Assembly: GCF_040438925.1 (NCBI RefSeq)
Contig: NZ_CP159258.1
Location: forward strand, 3,796,001-3,860,000
Direction: 5' to 3'
DNA length: 64,000 nt
Source: Pseudomonas sp. MYb327
GTDB lineage: Bacteria; Pseudomonadota; Gammaproteobacteria; Pseudomonadales; Pseudomonadaceae
In this document: in pieces, positions 36,006 to 45,154 of the stretch
How positions within the stretch are numbered: the stretch's first letter is position 1
How the letters are laid out: each line of letters opens with the position of its first letter
Made by a program: the position numbers and the translations under genes
The notes under the pieces: model-generated
Database searches by the model: none
What the model saw: only the letters and a program-made list of their open reading frames with translations
What the model was told of the DNA's origin: nothing

Positions 36006-36041
36006 AAAAAAGGCGCGTTCCGCAAGGACCGCGCCTTTTTT
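36006..36041 (+). terminator. Terminator after the Pit gene
   Basis: AAAAAAGGCGCG and CGCGCCTTTTTT form a 12-bp stem around a 12-base loop. Confidence 0.9.
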
Positions 36042-36145
36042 ATTGCTGCCAATTCCTGTAATTGTAAAATCATCGGGCAAAAAAAGGGGCAACCGAAGTT
36101 GCCCAAAATGCCTTGCGTGCTCATTGCATCCAGAATGACCTGCGG

Positions 36146-36256
36146 TTATTTCCGCTTGTGCGAATCCTTCCAGATAAAAAATCCGAACCCTGCAAAAAAT
36201 ACAAACATGAGGCTGACAGTCAGCACTCCGGCGATCACCACGTTGTCGAAAAACAT
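36146..36256 (-). CDS. ccoM: Probable CcoM subunit of cbb3 cytochrome oxidase
   Basis: A 36-aa single-pass membrane protein: MFFDNVVIAGVLTVSLMFVF, then FAGFGFFIWKDSHKRK. AGGAGA lies seven bases before the ATG. The Asp-containing N terminus, one helix (about 6-28) and the 'WKDSHKRK' tail match what I recall of CcoM, the small subunit that stabilises cbb3 oxidase in P. stutzeri. Support comes from two ANR/FNR boxes upstream (36322-36335 and 36371-36384), as expected for a low-oxygen oxidase component. It is not next to ccoNOQP, which is also normal for ccoM. The name remains a similarity-based inference. Confidence 0.68.
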   Translation of the reverse strand: MFFDNVVIAGVLTVSLMFVFFAGFGFFIWKDSHKRK

Positions 36257-36321
36257 GACGCGTCTCCTGTACTTGCCCTGTTGCGATGAAGCTAAGTTAA
36301 TCAAATGGGCAGGAGAAAATA

Positions 36322-36335
36322 TTGACCGGGATCAA
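36322..36335 (-). promoter_or_regulatory. ANR/FNR box upstream of ccoM
   Basis: TTGACCGGGATCAA matches the TTGAT-N4-ATCAA consensus with one change per 14 positions. Its centre is about 72 bases before the ccoM start, which would allow a class II arrangement with a start site near 36287. Confidence 0.7.
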
Positions 36336-36370
36336 TGTCGCCGCAGGATGGGCGAAAGGAAGGGAAATAA

Positions 36371-36384
36371 CTGACCTGCATCAA
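36371..36384 (-). promoter_or_regulatory. Second, weaker ANR/FNR box
   Basis: CTGACCTGCATCAA keeps the ATCAA half and TGAC of the other half. It lies 49 bases farther from ccoM than the first box. Confidence 0.45.
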
Positions 36385-36399
36385 TGGATGCAGGGGGTT

Positions 36400-36561
36400 T
36401 CAACGCTTCTTGGGTTTGTTTTTCGGCTTTTTCTTGGCCTTGCCCAACGGCATGGCTTGTTCAAACGCCTGGCGCACTTCATTCAGGCGCTTGTCGTTAA
36501 GGTCGTGGACACGCTTGGCGCGTTCGGCGTTGAGGTCGATCAGCTTGTCGTCTTGGCTCAT
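36400..36561 (-). CDS. Small basic protein of unknown function
   Basis: A 53-aa protein, MSQDDKLIDLNAERAKRVHD then LNDKRLNEVRQAFEQAMPLG and a Lys-rich tail (KAKKKPKNKPKKR). It is helical in its first half; the tail could bind nucleic acid or ribosomes. The ATG at 36561 is taken; the upstream 21 codons are Arg-rich and lack a ribosome site. No named family recognised. Confidence 0.6.
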   Translation of the reverse strand: MSQDDKLIDLNAERAKRVHDLNDKRLNEVRQAFEQAMPLGKAKKKPKNKPKKR

Positions 36562-36661
36562 GGCAGTCAGTGCATCGCTTGAATGGAGATTTCGCTGCCG
36601 CTTCGGTCGACAGGATTGCGTCAATAATGCGGTCTGACGACGGCGCTGACCAGTCGCGAAC

Positions 36662-37003
36662 TCAAATCTCGATATCGACCCACAAGCCCTGACGGGGCTG
36701 ATCTTCCATCAACGGCGCCACCGGCACGGTATTGTCGGCGTTCAGTTCGTCACCGGGAATCGCCAGGTGCGCTTCAGGATCATCATCGGCTTCACGACGG
36801 CGACGCTCGCGTTCCTGCTGTTTGCGCTGCTCCTCGCGCAACAGCAAGGTGGCCTCTTCAGGGTCACGATTTTTCAGGTCGATGGTGCTGTCGCTTGAGC
36901 TCTCCTGCATCGGCACCACGGGCGCAATGTCCGGCCGTGGGCGGATCGGGTCATGCTGTGAAGTGATCGGCACGGCACTCAGTGGGAGCATCGGTGGCAG
37001 CAT
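36662..37003 (-). CDS. Charged, disordered protein of unknown function
   Basis: A 113-aa protein starting MLPPMLPLSAVPITSQHDPI, with a Glu/Arg/Gln-rich central segment (LLLREEQRKQQERERRRREA) and the C terminus 'QPRQGLWVDIEI'. No catalytic motifs. AGGAG lies 11 bases upstream. It belongs to a small pseudomonad family found next to rapA; similar proteins have carried misleading enzyme names, which the sequence does not support. Confidence 0.65.
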   Translation of the reverse strand: MLPPMLPLSAVPITSQHDPIRPRPDIAPVVPMQESSSDSTIDLKNRDPEEATLLLREEQRKQQERERRRREADDDPEAHLAIPGDELNADNTVPVAPLMEDQPRQGLWVDIEI

Positions 37004-37220
37004 ATTGATTGGTCTCCTGTCAGCAAGCTGTCGGCTGCGCGGATGGCGACTTGAGCCATCGGTCGCAAACTGTGACCCAATTGGCACTTGTTGGTGCCTT
37101 CAACCGCGCAACTTGCGTGGCTGAACTAACGTAAAGAAAGAGTTTTTATGAGAGTCTTTTGGCCCTCAAGCCCTCATTCCGTTAAGATAGCCCGCTTTTT
37201 CAAGGTGGGAGTCAGGCAGC

Positions 37221-40067
37221 ATGGCGCAGCAGTATCAACCGGGGCAACGCTGGATTAGTGACAGCGAAGCCGAGCTGGGTTTGGGCACCGTTCTGGCACA
37301 GGACGGCCGCTTGTTGACCGTGCTCTACCCGGCCACTGGCGAGACTCGCCAGTACTCGCTACGGAATGCGCCCCTGACCCGCGTGCGATTTTCGCCGGGT
37401 GACTCCATCACTCACTTCGAGGGCTGGAAACTGACCGTACGGGAAGTCGACGACGTCGACGGCCTGCTGGTCTACCACGGCCTCAACGCGCAGAACGAAG
37501 TGGTCACCCTGCCGGAAACCCAACTGTCGAACTTCATCCAGTTCCGCCTCGCCAGCGACCGTCTGTTCGCCGGGCAAATCGACCCGCTGGCCTGGTTCTC
37601 CCTGCGTTACCACACCCTCGAACACACCAGCCGCCAATTGCAGTCGTCGCTGTGGGGCCTGGGCGGCGTTCGGGCACAACCGATCGCGCACCAACTGCAC
37701 ATTGCCCGCGAAGTTGCCGATCGAATCGCGCCACGGGTTCTGCTGGCCGACGAAGTGGGTCTGGGTAAAACCATCGAAGCCGGCCTGGTGATCCATCGCC
37801 AACTGCTGTCGGGGCGCGCCAATCGCGTGCTGATCCTGGTGCCGGAAAACCTGCAGCACCAATGGCTGGTGGAAATGCGCCGCCGTTTCAACTTGCAAGT
37901 CGCGCTGTTCGACGAAGAACGCTTCATCGAGAGCGATGCCTCCAACCCGTTCGAAGACACTCAGCTCGCACTGATGGCACTGGAATGGCTGGTGGACGAC
38001 GAGAAGGCTCAGGACGCGCTGTTCGCTGCCGGTTGGGACTTGCTGGTGGTCGACGAAGCGCACCATCTGGTGTGGCACGAAGACCAGGTCAGCCCTGAAT
38101 ATTCGCTGGTCGAACAACTCGCCGAAACCATCCCGGGCGTGCTGCTGTTGACTGCAACCCCGGAACAACTGGGCCAGGATAGCCACTTCGCCCGTCTGCG
38201 CCTGCTTGACCCTAACCGTTTCCATGACCTGCACGCCTTCCGCGCCGAGAGCGAGAACTATCGCCCTGTGGCGGAGGCCGTTCAGGAGTTGCTGGATCAG
38301 GGTCGTCTGTCGCCTGAAGCGCACAAGACCATCCATGGTTTCCTCGGCAACGAAGGCGAAGCCCTGCTGACCGCCGTCAATGATGGCGACACCGAAGCCA
38401 GTGCCCGCCTCGTGCGCGAACTGCTGGACCGCCATGGCACCGGCCGCGTGCTGTTCCGAAACACCCGCGCCGCCGTGCAGGGTTTCCCGGAACGCAAACT
38501 GCACCCGTACCCGCTGCCATGCCCGGACGAATACCTCGAACTGCCGCTGGGCGATCACGCCGAGCTGTACCCGGAAGTCAGCTTCCAGGCCCAGCCGGAC
38601 GCCAATGAAGAAGAACGCTGGTGGAAATTCGACCCGCGCGTCGAGTGGCTGATCGATACGCTGAAGATGCTCAAGCGCACCAAAGTACTGGTGATCTGCG
38701 CCCACGCCGAAACCGCCATGGACCTGGAAGACGCCCTGCGCGTGCGTTCCGGTATTCCCGCCACGGTGTTCCACGAAGGCATGAACATCCTTGAGCGTGA
38801 CCGCGCCGCCGCTTACTTCGCCGACGAAGAATTTGGCGCGCAAGTGCTGATCTGCTCGGAAATCGGCAGTGAAGGTCGCAACTTCCAGTTCTCCCACCAC
38901 CTGGTGCTGTTCGACCTGCCGTCCCACCCGGACCTGCTGGAACAACGTATCGGTCGTCTGGACCGGATCGGCCAGAAACACATCATCGAACTGCACGTGC
39001 CGTACCTGGAAACCAGCCCGCAAGAGCGCTTGTTCCAGTGGTACCACGAAGCGCTGAACGCGTTCCTCAACACTTGCCCGACCGGCAACGCCTTGCAACA
39101 CAAGTTCGGCCCGCGTCTGCTGCCGTTGCTGGAAGAGGCCGATGATGGTGAGTGGCAAGCGCTGATCGACGAAGCCCGCACCGAGCGCGAGCGTCTGGAA
39201 GCCGAGTTACACACCGGTCGCGACCGCTTGCTTGAGCTCAACTCCGGTGGTGCTGGCGAAGGTGATGCACTGGTCGAGGACATCCTTGAGCAAGACGATC
39301 AATTCACCCTGCCGATCTACATGGAAACCCTGTTCGACGCGTTCGGCATCGACAGTGAAGACCATTCGGAAAATGCCCTGATCCTCAAGCCGAGCGAGAA
39401 GATGCTCGACGCCAGTTTCCCGCTGGGCGACGACGAAGGCGTGACCATCACCTACGACCGTAACCAGGCGCTGTCTCGCGAAGACATGCAGTTCATCACC
39501 TGGGAACACCCGATGGTTCAGGGCGGCATGGACCTGGTGTTGTCCGGCTCCATGGGCAACACCGCCGTGGCGCTGATCAAGAACAAGGCGCTGAAACCTG
39601 GCACCGTGCTGCTGGAACTGCTCTACGTCAGCGAAGTGGTTGCTCCGCGCTCGCTGCAATTGGGCCGTTACCTGCCGCCGGCCGCCCTGCGCTGCCTGCT
39701 CGACCCAAACGGGAATGACTTGGCGGCCCGGGTGTCGTTCGAGACCTTGAACGATCAGCTGGAAAGCGTGCCGCGCGCCAGCGCCAACAAGTTCATCCAG
39801 GCCCAGCGCGATCAACTGACGCCGCGGATCAACGCTGGCGAAGAGAAAATCGCCCCGCGTCACGTCGAACGCGTGGCCGAAGCGCAACGTCGCCTGGCGG
39901 CTGACACCGACGAAGAACTGGCGCGCCTGACCGCCCTGCAAGCGGTCAATCCGACCGTACGCGACAGCGAACTGGTTGCCCTGCGCAAACAACGCGAACA
40001 AGGCCTGGCCATGCTCGACAAAGCGGCGCTACGACTGGAAGCGATTCGGGTGTTGGTGGCGGGTTAA
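37221..40067 (+). CDS. rapA: RNA polymerase-associated ATPase RapA
   Basis: A 948-aa SWI2/SNF2 ATPase that recycles RNA polymerase after transcription. An N-terminal Tudor-like region ('[34 protein letters not shown]') precedes the helicase: motif I '[17 protein letters not shown]' (about 174-190), motif II DEAH (about 278), motif III '[11 protein letters not shown]', and motif VI '[13 protein letters not shown]'. Length matches RapA/HepA. In P. aeruginosa the same neighbourhood contains nbdA, as here. Confidence 0.95.
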   Translation: MAQQYQPGQRWISDSEAELGLGTVLAQDGRLLTVLYPATGETRQYSLRNAPLTRVRFSPGDSITHFEGWKLTVREVDDVDGLLVYHGLNAQNEVVTLPETQLSNFIQFRLASDRLFAGQIDPLAWFSLRYHTLEHTSRQLQSSLWGLGGVRAQPIAHQLHIAREVADRIAPRVLLADEVGLGKTIEAGLVIHRQLLSGRANRVLILVPENLQHQWLVEMRRRFNLQVALFDEERFIESDASNPFEDTQLALMALEWLVDDEKAQDALFAAGWDLLVVDEAHHLVWHEDQVSPEYSLVEQLAETIPGVLLLTATPEQLGQDSHFARLRLLDPNRFHDLHAFRAESENYRPVAEAVQELLDQGRLSPEAHKTIHGFLGNEGEALLTAVNDGDTEASARLVRELLDRHGTGRVLFRNTRAAVQGFPERKLHPYPLPCPDEYLELPLGDHAELYPEVSFQAQPDANEEERWWKFDPRVEWLIDTLKMLKRTKVLVICAHAETAMDLEDALRVRSGIPATVFHEGMNILERDRAAAYFADEEFGAQVLICSEIGSEGRNFQFSHHLVLFDLPSHPDLLEQRIGRLDRIGQKHIIELHVPYLETSPQERLFQWYHEALNAFLNTCPTGNALQHKFGPRLLPLLEEADDGEWQALIDEARTERERLEAELHTGRDRLLELNSGGAGEGDALVEDILEQDDQFTLPIYMETLFDAFGIDSEDHSENALILKPSEKMLDASFPLGDDEGVTITYDRNQALSREDMQFITWEHPMVQGGMDLVLSGSMGNTAVALIKNKALKPGTVLLELLYVSEVVAPRSLQLGRYLPPAALRCLLDPNGNDLAARVSFETLNDQLESVPRASANKFIQAQRDQLTPRINAGEEKIAPRHVERVAEAQRRLAADTDEELARLTALQAVNPTVRDSELVALRKQREQGLAMLDKAALRLEAIRVLVAG

Positions 40068-40089
40068 GTCCCCCTGCTCCATCGGTAAT

Positions 40090-40121
40090 AAAAAGGCCCG
40101 CAGCGATGCGGGCCTTTTTTT
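40090..40121 (+). terminator. Terminator of rapA
   Basis: AAAAAGGCCCGC, loop AGCGAT, GCGGGCCTTTTTT: 12-13-bp stem with T tract. Confidence 0.92.
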
Positions 40122-40141
40122 GGGGTCGGTCGCGCGCCCCC

Positions 40142-40234
40142 GTAGGAGCCGGCTTGCTGGCGATGGACGTTAACGATGACGCGTATGGTCTGGTTAAACG
40201 CGCCGCATCCAATCGCCAGCAAGCCGGCTCCTAC
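40142..40234. repeat. REP-type inverted repeat pair
   Basis: Arms 40142-40164 and 40212-40234, perfect 23-bp inverse copies of GTAGGAGCCGGCTTGCTGGC plus GAT. Between the convergent rapA and MFS genes. Confidence 0.9.
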
Positions 40235-40250
40235 AGGTTTTGCGTGATTG

Positions 40251-41603
40251 CTACAAAGCCGCTGCCGTTGCAACCTCAGGCCCAACCACTGCCACCAACC
40301 CCTCCTTCATCCGCTTGGCATCCCGAACAAAACACCGTGACGCCAATACCAGAAACACCATGGTGAAAAACAGCGCCACCGGGATCAGGTACATCGCGTC
40401 ATGCAGGCCGACAGCCTTGAATGCCTCAGTCATCTGCTCGGCACCGGCCGAAAGCATGGCCGTGTGAGCAAAGTGATCGGACAAGGCTCCGACCACCACC
40501 GGCCCCAATCCACCGCCTAACAAATACAACCCGGCGAAAAACAGCGCCATGGCCGTTGCCCGCAGGCGCGGCTCGACCACGTCCTGAATCGCCGTGTAAA
40601 CGCAGGTATAAAAGTTATAGGCAAACAACCAGCCCAAGCTGAACACGGCCACGAACACGCCGATTTCTATGCGCCCCGAATGCAACGCCCAGGCAGTGCA
40701 CAAGGTTGAGATGATCAGGCTGAACGCGGCAAACAGCAGACGACCGTTGGCAACCCGCTGGTGGATCTTGTCCGCCACCCAGCCGCCCAGTGTCAGGCCG
40801 AACAAACCGGTCACGCCGACGATCACCCCCGTCGCCACGGCGGCTTCCTGCAACGGCATCAGGAAGTAACGCTGCAGCATCGGCACCAGAAACGAGTTAC
40901 AGGCATAGGTGGCGAAGTTGAAACACAACCCGGCCATCACCAGCCACAGGAAGGTCGGCACAGCCAGCACGCGGCGGATCGGCCGATCAATTTTCTCCTG
41001 CGACACCTGCACGCTTTCCGCCGCACCGCGTTTCGGTTCCTTGATGAAAAACATGAAGATCGCCAGGATCAACCCCGGCACAGCAGCGATGAAGAACGGT
41101 GCTCGCCAGCTGTCGAACGCCTTGACCATCGCGCCGATGGTGAAGAATGCCAGCAACAGCCCAAGCGGCAGGCCGAGCATGAAAATACCCATGGCCCGCG
41201 CCCGCCGGTGAGCCGGAAACAGGTCGCCGATCAGCGAGTTGGCGGCCGGTGCATAACTGGCTTCACCGATACCCACGCCCATGCGCACGATCAGGAAACT
41301 CCAGAAACTGCCCACCATTCCGTTGACCGCCGTCAAACCGCTCCAAACCGCCAGGCCCCAGCCCATCAGCTTGCTGCGCGAGCCGGTATCGGCCATGCGC
41401 CCCAGCGGCAGCCCGGCGATTGCGTAGACGATGGTGAACGCCGTGCCGATGATCCCCAGTTGAAAGTCGCTGAGGTGCCATTCCATGCGAATCGGTTCGA
41501 TGATGATGGCCGGGATGGTGCGGTCAAAAAAGTTGAACAGGTTGGCCAGGAACAGCAGGAACAGAATGCGCCAGGCATTCGCCGCTTGGGTCGAGTTCTG
41601 CAT
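40251..41603 (-). CDS. MFS transporter (spinster/ExuT-like)
   Basis: A 450-aa permease with about 12 TMs. 'LFLLFLANLFNFFDRTIPAIIIEPIRMEWHLSDFQLGIIGTAFTIVYAIAGLPLGRMAD' is the N-terminal pattern of spinster-type and hexuronate-type MFS carriers ('D-R' in TM1 loop). 'GVGIGEASYAPAANSLIGDLFP' follows TM4. ATG at 41603 is preferred to the longer TTG frame. It interrupts the rapA-nbdA synteny known in P. aeruginosa, so it may be an insertion specific to this lineage. Substrate unknown. Confidence 0.85.
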   Translation of the reverse strand: MQNSTQAANAWRILFLLFLANLFNFFDRTIPAIIIEPIRMEWHLSDFQLGIIGTAFTIVYAIAGLPLGRMADTGSRSKLMGWGLAVWSGLTAVNGMVGSFWSFLIVRMGVGIGEASYAPAANSLIGDLFPAHRRARAMGIFMLGLPLGLLLAFFTIGAMVKAFDSWRAPFFIAAVPGLILAIFMFFIKEPKRGAAESVQVSQEKIDRPIRRVLAVPTFLWLVMAGLCFNFATYACNSFLVPMLQRYFLMPLQEAAVATGVIVGVTGLFGLTLGGWVADKIHQRVANGRLLFAAFSLIISTLCTAWALHSGRIEIGVFVAVFSLGWLFAYNFYTCVYTAIQDVVEPRLRATAMALFFAGLYLLGGGLGPVVVGALSDHFAHTAMLSAGAEQMTEAFKAVGLHDAMYLIPVALFFTMVFLVLASRCFVRDAKRMKEGLVAVVGPEVATAAAL

Positions 41604-41886
41604 GGGTCCGTCTCTTTTATTGTTATGGGGGGCTTCACTGCCACCGGGAACTTGCAATCTAGTCAGGCCCGCCCGGGCTGTCTGTAATTATTCGTAAAGC
41701 TGATACCCCACCATGGAAGCCAGCGCTGCCCATGCAACATGTTATTTCCAAACGCTCTAATGGCCATTCCAAAAAGACCAGGGATCAATTAGCCATCACG
41801 GCTTGCGTTCAGTGCATGGCTTCTATACTCCAAGGCATTCGCCAGCGCTCATTGCGCCGGCCAGGCAAATTAAGACGGGGCATGCG

Positions 41887-44103
41887 ATGGAGTGGCTTGG
41901 TCTGCATTTCATTACCGAGCTGCCAGAGAGTGGGCAGGTCATACTCAATTGCTTACATGACCCTTTTCTGGTGTTGCTGGCTTATCTGGTCGCCTGTGCG
42001 GGCAGCTTCGCCACCCTGGATATGGCCGATCGGCTTGTGCACGCTGAGAAACCCGCCTCCCAGCGACTCTGGCGTTGGGTCGGTGCCGGTTGTCTGTCGG
42101 GCGGGATCTGGGCCATGCATTTTATCGGCATGCTGGCGTTCGAGGCGCCGATCACTGTCCACTATCAACTTCCCGTCACGCTTGTCTCCCTGGTGATCGC
42201 CTTGATTACCGCGTGGTGGGCAATGCGCACCCTCAGCCTGCCTGCCCTTAATTTCATGCACTGCCTCAAGGCCTCGATCTGGATCGGCCTGGGCATTGCC
42301 ACCATGCATTACGTGGGCATGTCCGCCATGCGCTCGCAAGCGATCATCTATTACCAGCCCGCGTTGTTTGCCCTCTCTGTCGTGATCGCGATGGTTGCCA
42401 GCCTGGCGGCGCTGCTGCTGGCGAGCTATTTACGCAAGGGCGCCGGCATGCTCCATCAGCTACTCAAGTACAGTGCCAGCCTGGTGCTTGGGGCAGGCAT
42501 CGTCAGCATGCATTTCACCGGTATGGCCGCCTTCAACCTGGTGTTGCCCACCGGCAGCCTCCTGACGCTACCGGGGGAAAACAATCACCTGCAACTGGGT
42601 CTGACGGTCGCGGTCATGACTCTACTGATTATCGGGAGCAGCATCAGTGCCGCATTGGCGGACAAAAAACTGCAAAAAAAGGAACGCGACCTACAGCGGG
42701 TGAACTCGTTGCTCAGTCAGCTGGACCAGGCGCGTCTGTCGCTGCAGCAGGTTGCGCACTACGACGCCTTGACCAACCTGATCAACCGCCGCGGCTTCAA
42801 TCAAATCTTCGCCGAAAAGCTCGTCGAGAAGTCCCGCGAGGGTGGCATGCTCGCCGTGCTTTTCCTCGACATCGACCATTTCAAACGGATCAACGACAGC
42901 CTCGGCCATGACGCCGGCGACGAACTGCTCAAGGTGCTCGCCGACCACATCAAAGACTCCGTACGCAGCGACGAAGACGTGGTGGCGCGTTTCGGTGGCG
43001 ACGAGTTCTGCCTGCTCATCAACCTGCAAGATCGGGAAGAAGCTCGCCAGTTGGCCCAGCGCATCATGCTGAAAATGAAGGCGCCGATCGAGCTGGCCGG
43101 ACGGCGCATGGTAATGACCACCAGCATTGGCATCAGCCTGTTTCCGCAAGATGGCAGGACTTGCGAAGAGCTGCTGAAAAACGCCGACCTGGCGCTGTAC
43201 CAGTCCAAGGGCAACGGCCGTAACGGCCTGAATTTCTTCAGTGCCAATCTCAAGGTCCGAGCCACGCTGGAGCTGCAACTGGAAGAAGAACTGCGCCATG
43301 CGTTGCACGAAGACACCGGCCTGATGCTCTTTTACCAACCGATCTACGACCTTAAAACCGGTCAGGTCAGCAAACTTGAGGCATTGATTCGTTGGCAGCA
43401 CCCGATCCATGGATTTCTGACACCCGACCGTTTCATTGCCATCGCCGAGGCCAACGGCTTGATCGCCGAGTTGGACAACTGGGTGCTGCGAAAAGCTTGT
43501 GAAGATCTGGGCGAGCTGTCACGCCAGGGTTGCGAGGAGCTGAAGATTGCCGTGAACTGCTCGCCCCTGAACCTGGCGCGCGAAGATCTGGCCGATGAAA
43601 TCGAACAAGCGCTGCGCAACGCCGGGGTAGCGCCCGATCGGCTGGAGCTGGAGGTCACCGAAAATGCCCTGATGGGCAATATCGCCGATACGCTGGTGCT
43701 GCTGCGGCAGATTCGTGACCTCGGCGTCTCGCTGTCGATCGATGACTTCGGCACCGGCTATTCATCCCTCGCCTACCTCAAGCGCCTGCCGCTCAACACG
43801 CTGAAGATCGACCGCTCGTTTATCCAGGAAATCCCCAAATCCACCCAGGACATGGAAATCGTCCAGGCCATTATCGCCATGGCCCACACCCTGCATTTGC
43901 AGGTGGTGACCGAAGGTGTCGAAACGTTCGAGCAGTACCAGTTTCTGGAACGCCAGGGTTGCGACTTCGTTCAGGGTTACCTGCTCAGTCGCCCGGTGCC
44001 GCTGACTGATTTACATCCGGTCCTGAACGAAATTAACCAGCGCAAGCAGTCGTACACTGTCATGCCGTTGAGTCTGGTCCACGGTACATCTGCACTAATG
44101 TAG
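41887..44103 (+). CDS. nbdA: MHYT-GGDEF-EAL c-di-GMP enzyme, NbdA-like
   Basis: A 738-aa inner-membrane protein. The seven-helix MHYT sensor (residues 10-250) has three copies of the motif: 'WAMHFIGM', 'TMHYVGMSAM', 'VSMHFTGMAA', thought to bind a metal for gas sensing (O2, NO, CO). A GGDEF domain follows with an intact GGDEF (about 369-373) and a RxxD-like region, then an EAL domain with 'KLEALIRWQHP' (about 497) and 'DDFGTGYSSLAYLK'. NbdA of P. aeruginosa drives NO-induced dispersal but has a degenerate AGDEF. The name rests on synteny: rapA on one side, a 3-hydroxyisobutyrate dehydrogenase-like gene on the other. Confidence 0.85.
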   Translation: MEWLGLHFITELPESGQVILNCLHDPFLVLLAYLVACAGSFATLDMADRLVHAEKPASQRLWRWVGAGCLSGGIWAMHFIGMLAFEAPITVHYQLPVTLVSLVIALITAWWAMRTLSLPALNFMHCLKASIWIGLGIATMHYVGMSAMRSQAIIYYQPALFALSVVIAMVASLAALLLASYLRKGAGMLHQLLKYSASLVLGAGIVSMHFTGMAAFNLVLPTGSLLTLPGENNHLQLGLTVAVMTLLIIGSSISAALADKKLQKKERDLQRVNSLLSQLDQARLSLQQVAHYDALTNLINRRGFNQIFAEKLVEKSREGGMLAVLFLDIDHFKRINDSLGHDAGDELLKVLADHIKDSVRSDEDVVARFGGDEFCLLINLQDREEARQLAQRIMLKMKAPIELAGRRMVMTTSIGISLFPQDGRTCEELLKNADLALYQSKGNGRNGLNFFSANLKVRATLELQLEEELRHALHEDTGLMLFYQPIYDLKTGQVSKLEALIRWQHPIHGFLTPDRFIAIAEANGLIAELDNWVLRKACEDLGELSRQGCEELKIAVNCSPLNLAREDLADEIEQALRNAGVAPDRLELEVTENALMGNIADTLVLLRQIRDLGVSLSIDDFGTGYSSLAYLKRLPLNTLKIDRSFIQEIPKSTQDMEIVQAIIAMAHTLHLQVVTEGVETFEQYQFLERQGCDFVQGYLLSRPVPLTDLHPVLNEINQRKQSYTVMPLSLVHGTSALM

Positions 44104-44956
44104 AAGGGTCTTTTTCCAGGAAACCCTGGCCCCCGTGCAGTCGCATCAGTTGTGCGGCCAGGCCGCTGATCGGTGTTGCCGAACCTTGTTCGCGGGAAAA
44201 CTTCACCGCGGTGTCCAAGTCCTTGAGCAAGGTTCGCACGTGCCATTTGACCGGTTCGAAACGGCTCTCGGCCATTTGCGGAGCAAGGATCTGCAAGGGT
44301 TTTGAATCGGCAAAACCGCCGGCCAGCGCCTCGGCGATCAGGCTTGCATCAACGCCGGAGCGCTCCGCCAGCGCAACCACTTCGGCGATCACCAGTGCAT
44401 TGCAGGCGACGATCATCTGATTGCACGCCTTGGTCACCTGGCCGGCCCCGACAGGACCCATGTGCGTCACGCGTTGGCCAAGACTGAGCAAAACGGCTTT
44501 GACTCGCTCAAGGTCCGACGCAATACCACCGACCATGATTGCCAGGCTTCCCGCCTCGGCGCCGACAACGCCGCCGGAAACCGGCGCATCCAGCCAGCCC
44601 ATACCGGTTTTGCTGACAAGCGCTGTCGCCATTTCCCGCGTGGCGGTGGGCTCAAGACTGGAAAAGTCCACGAGCAATTGAGCTTTTTTGGCCCCCTCGA
44701 CAATGCCCGCCTTGCCGAAAACCACCTCGCGTACCACCGCCGTGTCCGCCAGACACAACATCACCACATCAGCGTGTTGGCACAGCTCGGCTGGAGTAGC
44801 GACCTGACGCGCACCCGCCTCCACCAGTGGCGCACATTTGTCCGGGTTACGGTTCCACACCGTCAGCGGATAGCCCGCCGCGAGCAAACGCCGGCACATC
44901 GGCAACCCCATGAGCCCTATTCCGGCGAACCCCAACGAAGGTAGCGTTGACATCAT
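44060..44956 (-). CDS. NAD(P)-dependent beta-hydroxyacid dehydrogenase
   Basis: A 298-aa protein of the 3-hydroxyisobutyrate dehydrogenase family. 'LGFAGIGLMGLPMCRRLLAAGYPLTVWNR' is the nucleotide-binding start (GxGxMG), 'DAPVSGGVVGAEAGSLAIMVGG' the substrate-binding signature, 'GAGQVTKACNQMIVACN' carries the catalytic Lys, and 'LLKDLDTAV' is conserved. The 3' end overlaps the 3' end of the c-di-GMP enzyme gene by 44 bases on the opposite strand. AAGGAGG precedes two tandem ATGs; either could be used. Confidence 0.9.
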   Translation of the reverse strand: MMSTLPSLGFAGIGLMGLPMCRRLLAAGYPLTVWNRNPDKCAPLVEAGARQVATPAELCQHADVVMLCLADTAVVREVVFGKAGIVEGAKKAQLLVDFSSLEPTATREMATALVSKTGMGWLDAPVSGGVVGAEAGSLAIMVGGIASDLERVKAVLLSLGQRVTHMGPVGAGQVTKACNQMIVACNALVIAEVVALAERSGVDASLIAEALAGGFADSKPLQILAPQMAESRFEPVKWHVRTLLKDLDTAVKFSREQGSATPISGLAAQLMRLHGGQGFLEKDPSTLVQMYRGPDSTA

Positions 44957-45154
44957 TTGGCCTCCTTTTGATTAAAGATCGCTGAATATTGGCCGATTCA
45001 TCATGACTTAGGAAAGGATTCCCCCGAGCGACGTTCAGGCCAAGGCGCTGACGCCCGGGACAAATACGCGCTGCTAAAAGACGCGATTTCTCATTCCGTG
45101 ACGGTTCGACGACTGCATGTCGGCCAACCAACCAGCCCAGGTACATGGCGAACA

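Noticed and set aside
37359..39158. 599-aa minus-strand open frame
   Set aside because: Antisense shadow of rapA.
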